The notes beneath the pieces are model-generated. The model saw only the letters and a program-made list of their open reading frames with translations, searched no databases and was not told where the DNA came from. A program made the translations under genes and the position numbers. From positions 2,790,001 through 2,854,000 of the forward strand of contig NZ_CP051155.1 of assembly GCF_012277275.1 (NCBI RefSeq): 64,000 bases of DNA, written 5' to 3'. Every line of letters starts with the position of its first letter. Position 1 is the first letter of the stretch. The DNA comes from Gephyromycinifex aptenodytis. Its GTDB lineage: Bacteria; Actinomycetota; Actinomycetes; Actinomycetales; Dermatophilaceae. Shown here in pieces: positions 1 to 6,902 of this stretch.

Positions 1-1
1 C

Positions 2-88
2 AAGAGCACGGCCAAGAAGAGCACCGCGAAGAAGAGCACAGCCAAGAAGAGCACCGCGAAGAAGAGCACCACCAAGAAGAGCACTGCC
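2..88 (+). repeat. In-frame 15-bp tandem repeat encoding KKSTA
   Basis: Units start at 14, 29, 44, 59 and 74 (pattern aagaagagcacnrcs), with a partial unit before. The copies differ only at the third bases of the Thr and Ala codons, so copy number could change by slippage without shifting the frame. Confidence 0.75.
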
Positions 89-154
89 ACCAAGAGTGCG
101 GGAACCAAGACGGCTGGCGCCAAGAAGAGCACTGCGACCACCACGGTTGAGTGA
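2..154 (+). CDS. C-terminal Lys-rich tail of a DNA-binding protein (5' end outside window)
   Basis: Only the last 50 codons are present, open from the left edge to TGA at 152-154. The peptide is almost entirely Lys, Ser, Thr and Ala, built on the pentad KKSTA repeated about five times and ending TTTVE. Such basic tails follow the globular part of actinobacterial HU/histone-like proteins, some Ku proteins and topoisomerase I, where they bind DNA non-specifically. Which of these it is cannot be told without the missing part. A strong hairpin lies directly after the stop. The Ku protein at 27079-28110 carries a similar tail. Confidence 0.6.
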   Translation, partial: KSTAKKSTAKKSTAKKSTAKKSTTKKSTATKSAGTKTAGAKKSTATTTVE

Positions 155-157
155 ACC

Positions 158-196
158 CGGTTCAGCGCCGCAGCGGACAGCTGCGGCGCTGAACCG
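158..196 (+). terminator. Hairpin after the Lys-rich gene
   Basis: A 15-bp perfect stem (159-173 with 181-195, extendable by one pair) with a 7-nt loop starts four bases after the stop codon. There is no T-run, as is common in high-G+C actinobacteria. It separates the partial gene from the MOSC gene. Confidence 0.7.
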
Positions 197-257
197 CGCG
201 CAGGCAGTTGCCGCGGTTGCAGCGCCAGTGGCCCGTCCCGACTGGGAAGATGCGGCC

Positions 258-953
258 ATGACGATCTCATGCAGCGGTCTGTACCGGTACCCGGTCAAAG
301 CCGTAGGCGGCGAGGCGCTGCGCAGCGTCGCCGTCACCGCCCGCGGGCTCGAAGGCGATCGCGCCTGGGCCGTGCACGAGGCAGACGGTCGGTTGGCAAC
401 CGGAAAGAACGGACGCCGGTTTCGGCGCCGCGACGCCTTGTTCGAATTGCGTGCCAGCACCCGCGGCGATGAGGTGCATGTCGTGGGCCCCGGTGACAGC
501 TCCTATCTGGCCGGAGGCCCCGAAACCGATACGGCGCTCAGCGCTCTGCTGGGGGCGCCGGTGGGGTTGCGCCGCGAAGAGGACGGCAGCCACTTCGACG
601 ACAGCCCGGTCAGTCTCGTGGGCAGCGCATCGCTGCGCGCCGCCGCGCAGCTGCTCGGCCAAGACGAACCGCTGGCCCCCACCCGGATACGGGCCAACCT
701 CGTCCTGGACACCGTGGAGCCTTACGCGGAGGAGGGTTGGCTCGGCCGCCGCCTCGGCTTGGGTTCGGCGGTGTTCGTGGCCACAGAACCCATCGTGCGC
801 TGCCGCATGGTCGACATCGCCCAGGTGGGGCTGCCCGCCCAGGCCGGGCTGTTGCGAGCGCTGGGCCAGCACCGCCAAACCTGCCTGGCGATCTACCTGC
901 GGGTTCAACGGCCTGGCCACGTGCAGGTCGGCGACCAGTTACGGCTGCTGTAG
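258..953 (+). CDS. MOSC domain-containing protein
   Basis: The 231-residue protein has an N-terminal beta-barrel MOSC_N-like part (about 1-110, opening with SGLYRYPVKA) and a MOSC domain (about 115-231). The Cys in EPIVRCRMVD (about residue 182) is where the family keeps a conserved Cys thought to handle sulfur or the molybdenum cofactor. MOSC proteins such as YiiM and YcbX reduce N-hydroxylated bases or act in Moco-dependent sulfur transfer; the substrate here cannot be told. The ATG at 258 is chosen because GGGAAG lies 8 nt upstream and homology-like sequence begins there; the open frame extends back to 96 without protein-like content. Confidence 0.8.
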   Translation: MTISCSGLYRYPVKAVGGEALRSVAVTARGLEGDRAWAVHEADGRLATGKNGRRFRRRDALFELRASTRGDEVHVVGPGDSSYLAGGPETDTALSALLGAPVGLRREEDGSHFDDSPVSLVGSASLRAAAQLLGQDEPLAPTRIRANLVLDTVEPYAEEGWLGRRLGLGSAVFVATEPIVRCRMVDIAQVGLPAQAGLLRALGQHRQTCLAIYLRVQRPGHVQVGDQLRLL

Positions 954-1025
954 GTGCGCGTGCCACTGAGGGGTCGGTGAATCACCGCTGCTACCAACGC
1001 AGCCCTAATCAGTACGTCTGACTTG

Positions 1026-1054
1026 CTCAAGGCGGGGGAGGCCGGTGCCGATCA
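1026..1054 (+). promoter_or_regulatory. FliA (sigma-28)-type promoter of yjfB
   Basis: CTCA at 1026-1029, then 17 nt, then GCCGAT at 1047-1052. This matches the flagellar sigma consensus reported for motile actinobacteria such as Actinoplanes (CTCA, 15-17 nt, GCCGAA) and the general GCCGATAA -10 of FliA/WhiG sigmas. The expected start of transcription is about 1060, giving a leader of about 50 nt before the YjfB ATG. The motif match is direct; the sigma factor assignment is inference. Confidence 0.6.
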
Positions 1055-1109
1055 GAAGCCTGGATGAAAGGGCCGTCAGGCCACCGAACAACCACGAAGG
1101 TATTCAGAC

Positions 1110-1301
1110 ATGGACGTCGCTGCACTCGCGCAAACTATTCTCAGCAGCCGGACCGCCGCCGCCTATCAGGACGCGCAGGTCTCCCTGCTGAAGAAGTCGA
1201 TGGACACCCAACAGGCGGCCGCCTCCAAACTGATCGAGAGCATGTCCCTGCCGCTGGCCAGCGAAGGACCGCTGGGTACTCAGGTGAACACCTACGCCTG
1301 A
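1110..1301 (+). CDS. YjfB family putative motility protein
   Basis: A 63-residue, mostly helical acidic-neutral protein starting MDVAALAQTI with the family core LLKKSMDTQQ around residues 27-36. It matches the YjfB_motility family, which is found in flagellated Bacillus and actinobacteria and has no established mechanism. GAAGG lies 9 nt before the ATG. The gene stands alone, with a FliA-like promoter about 60 bp upstream, which supports co-expression with flagellar genes outside the window. No other motility gene is visible in the 64 kb. Confidence 0.75.
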   Translation: MDVAALAQTILSSRTAAAYQDAQVSLLKKSMDTQQAAASKLIESMSLPLASEGPLGTQVNTYA

Positions 1302-1316
1302 TCACGTGGACTGCCG

Positions 1317-1322
1317 TAGCGT
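1317..1322 (+). promoter_or_regulatory. -10 box TAGCGT of a leaderless gene
   Basis: TANNNT hexamer ending 6 nt before the GTG at 1329, so transcription would start at or next to the start codon. No Shine-Dalgarno fits this start. Confidence 0.5.
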
Positions 1323-1328
1323 GGCGGG

Positions 1329-2024
1329 GTGAACCTCGAACTTGAGTCCGCTGGTATCCCTGCTTGGTACGCCCCGCTGGTCGAGGCGGGTTCACCGCTG
1401 ACGATCGCGCAGCTTGGGCAGAGCCTGGATGGGTTCATCGCTTCACGTACCGGGGACGCCTGTTACGTCACCGGCCCTCAAGACCGCTGCCATCTGCATC
1501 AGCTTCGTTCGCTGGTGGACGCGGTCGTGGTGGGTGGCGCCACCGTCACGATGGATAACTCACGCCTGACTGTGCGGGCCGTCCAGGGTCGCCACCCGGT
1601 GCGGGTCGTCCTGGACCCTCGCGGCAGGATCCCCGCGGACTCGCACGTGCTCACCGACCCGATCGCTCCTACCCTTTGGATCGTCGGTTCCCGCGCCCCC
1701 GAGCCGGGCCCGTTGGCCGCCCACGTGGATGTGGTGCGGCTTCCGGTCCGTGACGTTCTGCCGCCGCAACTGGTCCTGGAGGCATTGCACAGCCGGGGTT
1801 TGCAGCGCGTTCTCGTTGAGGGTGGAGGCCGGCTGGTGTCCGCGTTCGTCTCGGCCAGGCTCATCGATCGGCTTTACGTCACCACGGCCCCGCTGCTCAT
1901 CGGCGACGGGGTGCCGGGCCTGCGGTTCACCGGAGCCGACGCGCTCGCCGATGCCTTGCGCGGGCCCTCACGGCGCTTGATGCTCGGCGATGACGTCTGC
2001 ACCGAGATCGTGTTGACGCCCTGA
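1329..2024 (+). CDS. RibD C-terminal-type (DHFR-like) pyrimidine reductase family protein
   Basis: The 231-residue protein belongs to the fold shared by dihydrofolate reductase and the reductase half of RibD. NADPH-site signatures are QLGQSLDGFIAS (28-39), VEGGGRLVSAF (163-173) and PLLIGDG (188-194). RibD reductases act on the GTP-derived ribosylamino-pyrimidinone phosphate of riboflavin synthesis; no deaminase domain and no other rib gene is nearby, so a stand-alone role in the adjacent cluster is plausible. Translation probably starts at GTG 1329 without a leader. Its 3' end overlaps the oppositely oriented membrane-protein gene by 57 bp. Confidence 0.8.
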   Translation: MNLELESAGIPAWYAPLVEAGSPLTIAQLGQSLDGFIASRTGDACYVTGPQDRCHLHQLRSLVDAVVVGGATVTMDNSRLTVRAVQGRHPVRVVLDPRGRIPADSHVLTDPIAPTLWIVGSRAPEPGPLAAHVDVVRLPVRDVLPPQLVLEALHSRGLQRVLVEGGGRLVSAFVSARLIDRLYVTTAPLLIGDGVPGLRFTGADALADALRGPSRRLMLGDDVCTEIVLTP

Positions 2025-2846
2025 GACGAACAGCCCGCACACCCCCGGCAGCACCGAGACCAGCGCGAGCAACCCGTAGGCGATCGACACGCCCAAACCT
2101 GTAGCTCCGCCGACACCGGCCATCTCGGCAGCGTAGGCAGCAGCCCCTTCGCGCGGGCCCCAACCTCCGAGGTTGATCGGCACCGACATACCGCCGAGCG
2201 CGACGCACCCGACCTGGAAGGCGGTCTGTCCCGGCCCCAGAAGCCCGGTCGAGGACGCCGCCAGCAGGAACATCGTCAGGTAGATCGCCCAGCCGAGCAC
2301 GGACAGGGCAAGCACACTAGCCACCGCCTGTCCCGAGAGCCGCCGCAGAGACGGGATTGCCGCAGCCAGCGCCAGCACCGCTATCCCGGCGACGATCCAC
2401 GGCAGCGCGCCGCCCGGAGTGAACCGGAACAGGGTCGCAGCTGCGGCGCCGACCACGACGGCGGTACCGCACAGCCGTTCTCCCAGCACCGAACCCAGAC
2501 TGCTCTGCCACGGCTGACCGGCCCGTCCGCGGCGCACCGCGCGCAGCGCGTCACCGGCCAGACCTCCGGGAAGCACCGCGTTGAGGAAGGCTGCCTCGTA
2601 ACAGCGCAGCACCGCAGAGCGCACACTCATCGTGTCGCCCAGACCGGCGGCGACCACGCGCCAGCGCAGCCCGGCCACCGTCGCCCCGCCTGCCCCCAAT
2701 GCCAGGGAGGCCAGGATCGTGACCGGGTTCAGGACGCGAGCGGCCACGCCCAGATCGACCGAGCCGAAGCGGCGCCACAGCAGGGCGAACAGCAGCGCCA
2801 CGGCGAGGCTTTGCGCGATCCCAGAGATGACCGCGCGCGAGTTCAT
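1968..2846 (-). CDS. LPG-synthase-type (UPF0104/AglD-like) integral membrane protein
   Basis: The 292-residue, strongly hydrophobic protein has about eight predicted membrane segments and the family motif FLNAVLPGGLAGDALRA near residues 87-103, followed by PINLGGWGPREGAA near the C-terminus. This fold occurs in the flippase part of MprF and in stand-alone proteins next to glycosyltransferases, where it is thought to move or modify lipid-linked products. Its start codon overlaps the methyltransferase stop (ATGA), so it is the last gene of a minus-strand operon. It overlaps the RibD-like gene tail to tail. Confidence 0.8.
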   Translation of the reverse strand: MNSRAVISGIAQSLAVALLFALLWRRFGSVDLGVAARVLNPVTILASLALGAGGATVAGLRWRVVAAGLGDTMSVRSAVLRCYEAAFLNAVLPGGLAGDALRAVRRGRAGQPWQSSLGSVLGERLCGTAVVVGAAAATLFRFTPGGALPWIVAGIAVLALAAAIPSLRRLSGQAVASVLALSVLGWAIYLTMFLLAASSTGLLGPGQTAFQVGCVALGGMSVPINLGGWGPREGAAAYAAEMAGVGGATGLGVSIAYGLLALVSVLPGVCGLFVSGRQHDLGADVIAEHQAP

Positions 2847-3688
2847 CGGTCCTTGGCGTCGTTCGCGTGGGCCGGCAGCACCAGGAGGTCTTCGTGATCG
2901 ACCACCAGGGCCAGGGTGCCGGCACGTGCTTGTTTCAGACGGCGCCGCAGCCACGCGGTGGCGACATCCTCCAGTTCGGGGCGCACTTCCAGTGCGGCTG
3001 TGACCCGGTCGGTGAGGAAGCGTTCGATGAGGGCTTCGTGGTGGGCGGCCAGCCGCCAGGGGGTGTGCGCGCGCACCACCTCAGCCCCCAGCTCCTCGCA
3101 CCGCGCAGCCAAGTGCCGGGCCGCGTCCGGTCCGGCCAGGTCGTTGCGTCCCTGATGGGCGTCGAAGGCGGACTGGATCTGGGGGTCTACCTCGTCGGCG
3201 GGGGCGTAGCTGACCCCGCCGGTCACGGTGAGGCTGAGCAGCGCCGGGGTGCGGGTCTGGATGAGGACGTCGGCAAGGTCGTCCAGTTGCTCATAGCTCA
3301 ACAGATCCAGCAACGCCGAGCAGGTCACGACGCGCGCCTGGTCCTGGTCCTGGTCCAGCAGTTCAGGCAGGTGGGAGACCTCAGCGACGACGCGCTGGCC
3401 GGATCCCTGCATCGGGTGGTGCAGCAGGTCCGGGTCGTGGTCGACCAGGGTCCAGGTGGCCGGGAAGGGCAGCCGGGGCGCCAGCCAGCTCTGGTTGGCG
3501 CCGGTGCCCGCACCCAGGTCGATCACGTGCACGCTGTGGCGGCGGCTGGCTTGCGGGCTCGCCTGCAGGTGACGCCACAGCCGGGTCAGGAGTCGCTGCG
3601 TGCCTTCGCGGGCGCCCTCGTCGGCTTCCCGGCGCAGCGCCAGCCAGTCGGCGGCGATCGGACGCACGGGGTGTTCGGGGTCGATCAC
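2843..3688 (-). CDS. Class I SAM-dependent methyltransferase
   Basis: 281 residues with the SAM-binding motif VIDLGAGTGANQSWL (about 55-69) and the acidic post-motif LVDHD. A Gln-Asp stretch DQDQDQ near residue 113 is encoded by a tandem hexanucleotide. The acceptor is unknown. It starts at GTG 3688, overlapping the glycosyltransferase stop as GTGA, and ends overlapping the membrane-protein start as ATGA, so translation is very probably coupled. The cluster suggests it methylates a glycosylated or pterin/pyrimidine-derived intermediate; that is inference. Confidence 0.8.
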   Translation of the reverse strand: MIDPEHPVRPIAADWLALRREADEGAREGTQRLLTRLWRHLQASPQASRRHSVHVIDLGAGTGANQSWLAPRLPFPATWTLVDHDPDLLHHPMQGSGQRVVAEVSHLPELLDQDQDQARVVTCSALLDLLSYEQLDDLADVLIQTRTPALLSLTVTGGVSYAPADEVDPQIQSAFDAHQGRNDLAGPDAARHLAARCEELGAEVVRAHTPWRLAAHHEALIERFLTDRVTAALEVRPELEDVATAWLRRRLKQARAGTLALVVDHEDLLVLPAHANDAKDR

Positions 3689-4707
3689 GCGAGCTCCTTC
3701 TGCAGGTCAAGAGCAGTCTGGTGCCACGGGTGGAGCCGGTCTCGACGAACGAGCGCGCGGTCACGCCATCTGGCACGGGTCTGCGGGTTTACCAGCCAGT
3801 CTCGCAGGGCGGCGGCGATGTCGCCGCTTGCTCGGCAATCGACGGCGAGGCCGGGGGCGCCGGCCGGGTCATCGCCGTGGAATGCTTCCACGGCTCCGGT
3901 GCCGTCCGCGACCAGCGTCGGGATGCCGTGGGCGTGAGCTTCGGTGATCACCATGCCGAAGGTCTCTGCCAGGGAGGGCAGGACGAGCAGGTCGGTGCGG
4001 GCCCACTCCTGCTCCAGGGCGGCCCCGGTGAGGGCCCCGGGCATTCGGACCCGCCCGGGCGGTGTCGCCTGCAGCACCGCCGCCAGCTCGCGGGCCTCCC
4101 TGGGGTCGCCCGAGGGTGGGCCGACGAACGCCGCCGACCAGTCCAGGTCGGTGAGGTCGGCCAACGCCCGCACCAGGGTGGCGTGGTTCTTGCGGGGGGT
4201 CAACGAGGACAGCACGAGCAGGTGCGGCGGGTCGCTGCCGACGGCCACGGGGGCGATGTCGACGCCGGGCACGGCCACGGCGGCTCGGACGCCGTAGCGG
4301 CGCCATAAGTCGCGGGCGGCCCAGTTGCTCGTGGCCACGACCCGGGAGGCGGCAGTCAGTGCGCGGCGTTCCCACCGGGCCAGGTCGTGGGGCTCTTGCG
4401 CGCCGAGCCCGACCTCGGCAGGCAGCGGCAGGTGCACCAGCAGCACCACCGTTCGCCCTGCCGCGGTTGCCTGCTCGATCTGGGCGGGGCAGCAGCATCC
4501 GATCAGCCCGTCCAGCAAGGTGAGTTCGGCTTCGCTCAGGGCGGCCGCCAGGCGCTGCCTGGCGGCATCGTCCGGGCGCGGCCAGGCCCCCTCCAACTCG
4601 AGCACGTCGATAGGGTTGCCGAGTTCGCGTAGGGCCCGGGCCACCCGAGCGTTGTAGCGGTGTCCTCCGCTGGGTGTGGCGGCCCGGGGGAGGACGAATC
4701 GGCTCAC
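3685..4707 (-). CDS. Glycosyltransferase family 4 (GT-B fold)
   Basis: 340 residues. The C-terminal nucleotide-sugar half shows LSSLTPRKNHATLVRAL (about 167-183) and the E-x7-E motif AETFGMVITEAHAHG (about 253-267), hallmarks of retaining GT4 enzymes. The N-terminus PRAATPSGGHRYN resembles the acceptor-site loop of this family. Donor and acceptor are unknown. It starts with GTG overlapping the PTPS-like stop (GTGA) and ends overlapping the methyltransferase start (GTGA), in the middle of a five-gene minus-strand operon. Confidence 0.85.
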   Translation of the reverse strand: MSRFVLPRAATPSGGHRYNARVARALRELGNPIDVLELEGAWPRPDDAARQRLAAALSEAELTLLDGLIGCCCPAQIEQATAAGRTVVLLVHLPLPAEVGLGAQEPHDLARWERRALTAASRVVATSNWAARDLWRRYGVRAAVAVPGVDIAPVAVGSDPPHLLVLSSLTPRKNHATLVRALADLTDLDWSAAFVGPPSGDPREARELAAVLQATPPGRVRMPGALTGAALEQEWARTDLLVLPSLAETFGMVITEAHAHGIPTLVADGTGAVEAFHGDDPAGAPGLAVDCRASGDIAAALRDWLVNPQTRARWRDRALVRRDRLHPWHQTALDLQKELA

Positions 4708-5090
4708 GCTCCGGTGAGGTCGTGGGTGTAGGAGGCCCAGGCGTCGGGGTTCTCGCGCAGCAGCACCTGCACACTGGCGAAGGGGGCGGTGTCGATGTTT
4801 TCCACGAGTCGCTGCGCGATGTGCGCGGCGACCACCTCGGTCGTGGAGAGTCGCCCGGCGAAAGCGGGATGCTCGTCGAGGTTGCGGTAATCCAGGTCGT
4901 CCAGCACCGCGCGCAATGCGGTGGTGGCGGCGCCGATGTCGATGACGACGCCGTGCTCGTCGAGGTCGGGGCGATTCCAGGTCACCTCGACCACGAACGT
5001 GGCGCCGTGCAGTCCTTGGGCGGGGCCGAAGAACGGGTCGGGCAGGCTGTGGGCGATCATCACGTGGTCGCGGACGGTCAGGGTGTACAT
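4704..5090 (-). CDS. 6-pyruvoyltetrahydropterin synthase / QueD-like protein with altered active site
   Basis: At 128 residues it has normal family length and order: AHSLPD (H14), GLHGATF (H28), VVIDI, LDYRNLDE, STTE and RENPDAWASY (E113). Compared by eye with E. coli QueD, the catalytic Cys is Ala24, the third Zn His is Ala30 (HGA in place of HGH) and the catalytic His of the LDH motif is Tyr68; two Zn His and the substrate-binding Glu remain. It therefore probably does not perform the standard PTPS or QueD reaction. AGGAG precedes the ATG. The gene sits between the dehydrogenase and glycosyltransferase genes of the same operon. Confidence 0.75.
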   Translation of the reverse strand: MYTLTVRDHVMIAHSLPDPFFGPAQGLHGATFVVEVTWNRPDLDEHGVVIDIGAATTALRAVLDDLDYRNLDEHPAFAGRLSTTEVVAAHIAQRLVENIDTAPFASVQVLLRENPDAWASYTHDLTGA

Positions 5091-5103
5091 GGTTCTCCTT
5101 TGA

Positions 5104-6072
5104 TCAGGGGTAGCTGACGATGTGGCACACGGCAGCGGCGCGCCCGGTGGCTACCGCGTCCATGACGGTCGGCAGCTCGTCGAAGGGCACCGGGCCGGTG
5201 AGCAGCGCGTCGAATGTCGGGTCGGCCAGCGCCGCCACGGCGGTCGCCATTCGCTCGGCGTGGGTGCGGCGGGCACGACGCGCCGCGCTGACGGCCCCGA
5301 CCTGGCTGGAGCGGATCCGCAGTCGGCGAGCGTGGAAATCGGCCCCGAGCGGCACCCGGGGCGCGGCGGTGCCGTACCAGGACATCTCGATGAGTTCGCC
5401 CTCGTCGCCGAGCAGTTCCAGGCCGCGCGCCAAGCCCTCCTCATGGGCGGAGCAATGGAAGACGAGGTCACAACCCGCGGTGGCTTCCTGCGGCGGCGCC
5501 CACGCGACGTCCAAGGCTGCGGCCAACTGCGAACGTTGCGGATCGGGGTCGATGAGTTCCAGCCGTTGCAGGGGAAAGCGGCGCAGCAGCGCGGCCAGCG
5601 TCCCGCCGATCATTCCCGCCCCGACCACCGCGATGCGATCGCCGAACCTGGGCCCGGCATCCCAGAGGGCGTTGATCGCTGTTTCGGCGGCACCGGCCAG
5701 GATGGCCCGCTCGCTGGGCACCTCGTCGGGGATGAGCGTGAGCGCGCTGGTCGGCACCACGTAGCAGTCGGCGTGTGGGTACAGGCAGAAGACCCGTTTC
5801 CCCTGCAGCTGCGCCGGACCCTGTTCCACGACCCCGACCGATAGGTAGCCGTAGTGCACCGGGCCGGGCAGTTCCCCTTGCTGGAAGGGGGCTCGCATGA
5901 GTTCGCGCACCTCCGGCGGCACCAGACCCCGGTGCACGAGCGACTCGGTGCCGCGGCTGATCCCCGAGAACAGGGTGCGGACCAGGGCTTGCCCCTCGCC
6001 GGGTGGGTCCAGGGTGGCGGTGCGTATCTCGCCCTGCCCCGGCTGGGTGGTCCAATAGGATCGACTCTCCAT
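5104..6072 (-). CDS. MDR-family dehydrogenase lacking the catalytic Zn cysteine
   Basis: 322 residues. The medium-chain dehydrogenase layout is clear: an N-terminal GroES-like part with TLFSGISRGTESLVHRG (about 35-51), then a Rossmann fold with VVGAGMIGGTLA (about 152-163) and ELIDPD. Where zinc alcohol dehydrogenases have CGSD the protein reads SGISRGTE, so the catalytic zinc site is missing, as in BchC-type and quinone-reductase-like members. It heads the minus-strand operon with the PTPS-like gene 13 bp downstream. ATG 6072 is chosen because CAGAAT ends 7 nt upstream (leaderless pattern); an extended frame to 6156 would lie in the divergent gene. Confidence 0.8.
   Translation of the reverse strand: MESRSYWTTQPGQGEIRTATLDPPGEGQALVRTLFSGISRGTESLVHRGLVPPEVRELMRAPFQQGELPGPVHYGYLSVGVVEQGPAQLQGKRVFCLYPHADCYVVPTSALTLIPDEVPSERAILAGAAETAINALWDAGPRFGDRIAVVGAGMIGGTLAALLRRFPLQRLELIDPDPQRSQLAAALDVAWAPPQEATAGCDLVFHCSAHEEGLARGLELLGDEGELIEMSWYGTAAPRVPLGADFHARRLRIRSSQVGAVSAARRARRTHAERMATAVAALADPTFDALLTGPVPFDELPTVMDAVATGRAAAVCHIVSYP
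6056..6061 (+). promoter_or_regulatory. -10 box TAGGAT of the CDP-alcohol phosphatidyltransferase gene
   Basis: TAGGAT lies 9 nt before ATG 6071 and inside the first codons of the divergent dehydrogenase gene. Transcription would start within about 3 nt of the ATG. Confidence 0.45.
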
Positions 6073-6826
6073 GAGGGCGATTCTGTCGGTAGGACGCATC
6101 GCATGCGCGGTGGAAGAACCGGAACGTGCCGCGCCGCTGCGTGACGCCGCTCTCACTGCCGTTTTTGCCCTGGTGCTGTGCGGCGGTTTGGCGCTGACCT
6201 ACGGCCCGCCCGGCCGGTTGGGGCTGCTCACGCTGGCTCTGGGCTTGCTGCTGCCTGCGGGGGCGATCACCGCGGTCCTGCTGCGTCGGCCGCGTAGTTG
6301 CAGTCCGGCCGATCAAGTCACGCTGGCGCGTGCGGCGGTCGCCGGTGGCTGCGCCACTTTGTTCGCCGGGGCGTTGCTGGCGGGAACCCCCGTCCTGACT
6401 TGGCAGCTGTTCGTGCTGGGAGTGACAGCGCTGGTGTTGGACGCGGTCGACGGGCTGGTGGCGCGGGCCACCGGCACGTCCTCGGCGGCGGGGGCACGTT
6501 TCGATATGGAGACCGACGCCGCCGTCCTGCTGGTGCTCTCGGTTGTCATCTCGGTGGCGCTGGTTCCGTGGGCGTGGCTGATCGGGGCGATGCGCTACGT
6601 ATTCGCCGGTGTCGCGGCCGTGCATCCGCCCTGGCGTGCGCCGCTGCCGCCGCGGCCCTCGCGACAGGTGATCGCCGCCGGGGCGGGGGTGGCGATCGGG
6701 ATCGCGCTGGCGCCGGTGGTCGACGCAGAGATCGCACGGGTGGTGTTGGGGGCGGCGGTCGCGGCGCTGCTGTATTCCTTCGGCCGGGATGTGCTGGATC
6801 TGGAACGGCGCGCCCGGCGGCGGTGA
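6071..6826 (+). CDS. CDP-alcohol phosphatidyltransferase family membrane protein
   Basis: The full signature DG-x2-AR-x8-G-x3-D-x3-D is present (D127 G128 ... D145 ... D149), with several flanking membrane segments. The enzymes transfer a phosphatidyl or similar phospho-alcohol from a CDP-alcohol to a second alcohol in the membrane. At 251 residues it is within the family range; the specific alcohol cannot be read. It is divergent from the dehydrogenase operon, and the two ATGs overlap in CATG at 6070-6073. TAGGAT upstream supports ATG 6071; GTG 6110 is a possible later start. The location suggests it belongs to the same pathway as the operon. Confidence 0.8.
   Translation: MRAILSVGRIACAVEEPERAAPLRDAALTAVFALVLCGGLALTYGPPGRLGLLTLALGLLLPAGAITAVLLRRPRSCSPADQVTLARAAVAGGCATLFAGALLAGTPVLTWQLFVLGVTALVLDAVDGLVARATGTSSAAGARFDMETDAAVLLVLSVVISVALVPWAWLIGAMRYVFAGVAAVHPPWRAPLPPRPSRQVIAAGAGVAIGIALAPVVDAEIARVVLGAAVAALLYSFGRDVLDLERRARRR
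6080..6085 (-). promoter_or_regulatory. -10 box CAGAAT of the dehydrogenase-led operon
   Basis: On the minus strand CAGAAT ends 7 nt before ATG 6072. It lies inside the 5' coding part of the divergent gene. Confidence 0.4.
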
Positions 6827-6829
6827 GCA

Positions 6830-6852
6830 GGACGTGGCCCGCCGGCACGTCC
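6830..6852 (+). terminator. Hairpin after the phosphatidyltransferase gene
   Basis: A 7-bp stem (6830-6836 with 6846-6852, GGACGTG/CACGTCC) with a 9-nt G+C-rich loop, without T-run, between this gene and the tmk promoter. A weak candidate. Confidence 0.35.
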
Positions 6853-6890
6853 AGTATGGGCGGCGGCAAACAGGCCCCGTTCGTCTGGCT

Positions 6891-6896
6891 TAGGCT
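6891..6896 (+). promoter_or_regulatory. -10 box TAGGCT of leaderless tmk
   Basis: TANNNT hexamer ending 6 nt before GTG 6903, with no usable Shine-Dalgarno in between. Confidence 0.55.
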
Positions 6897-6902
6897 CGCG
6901 GT

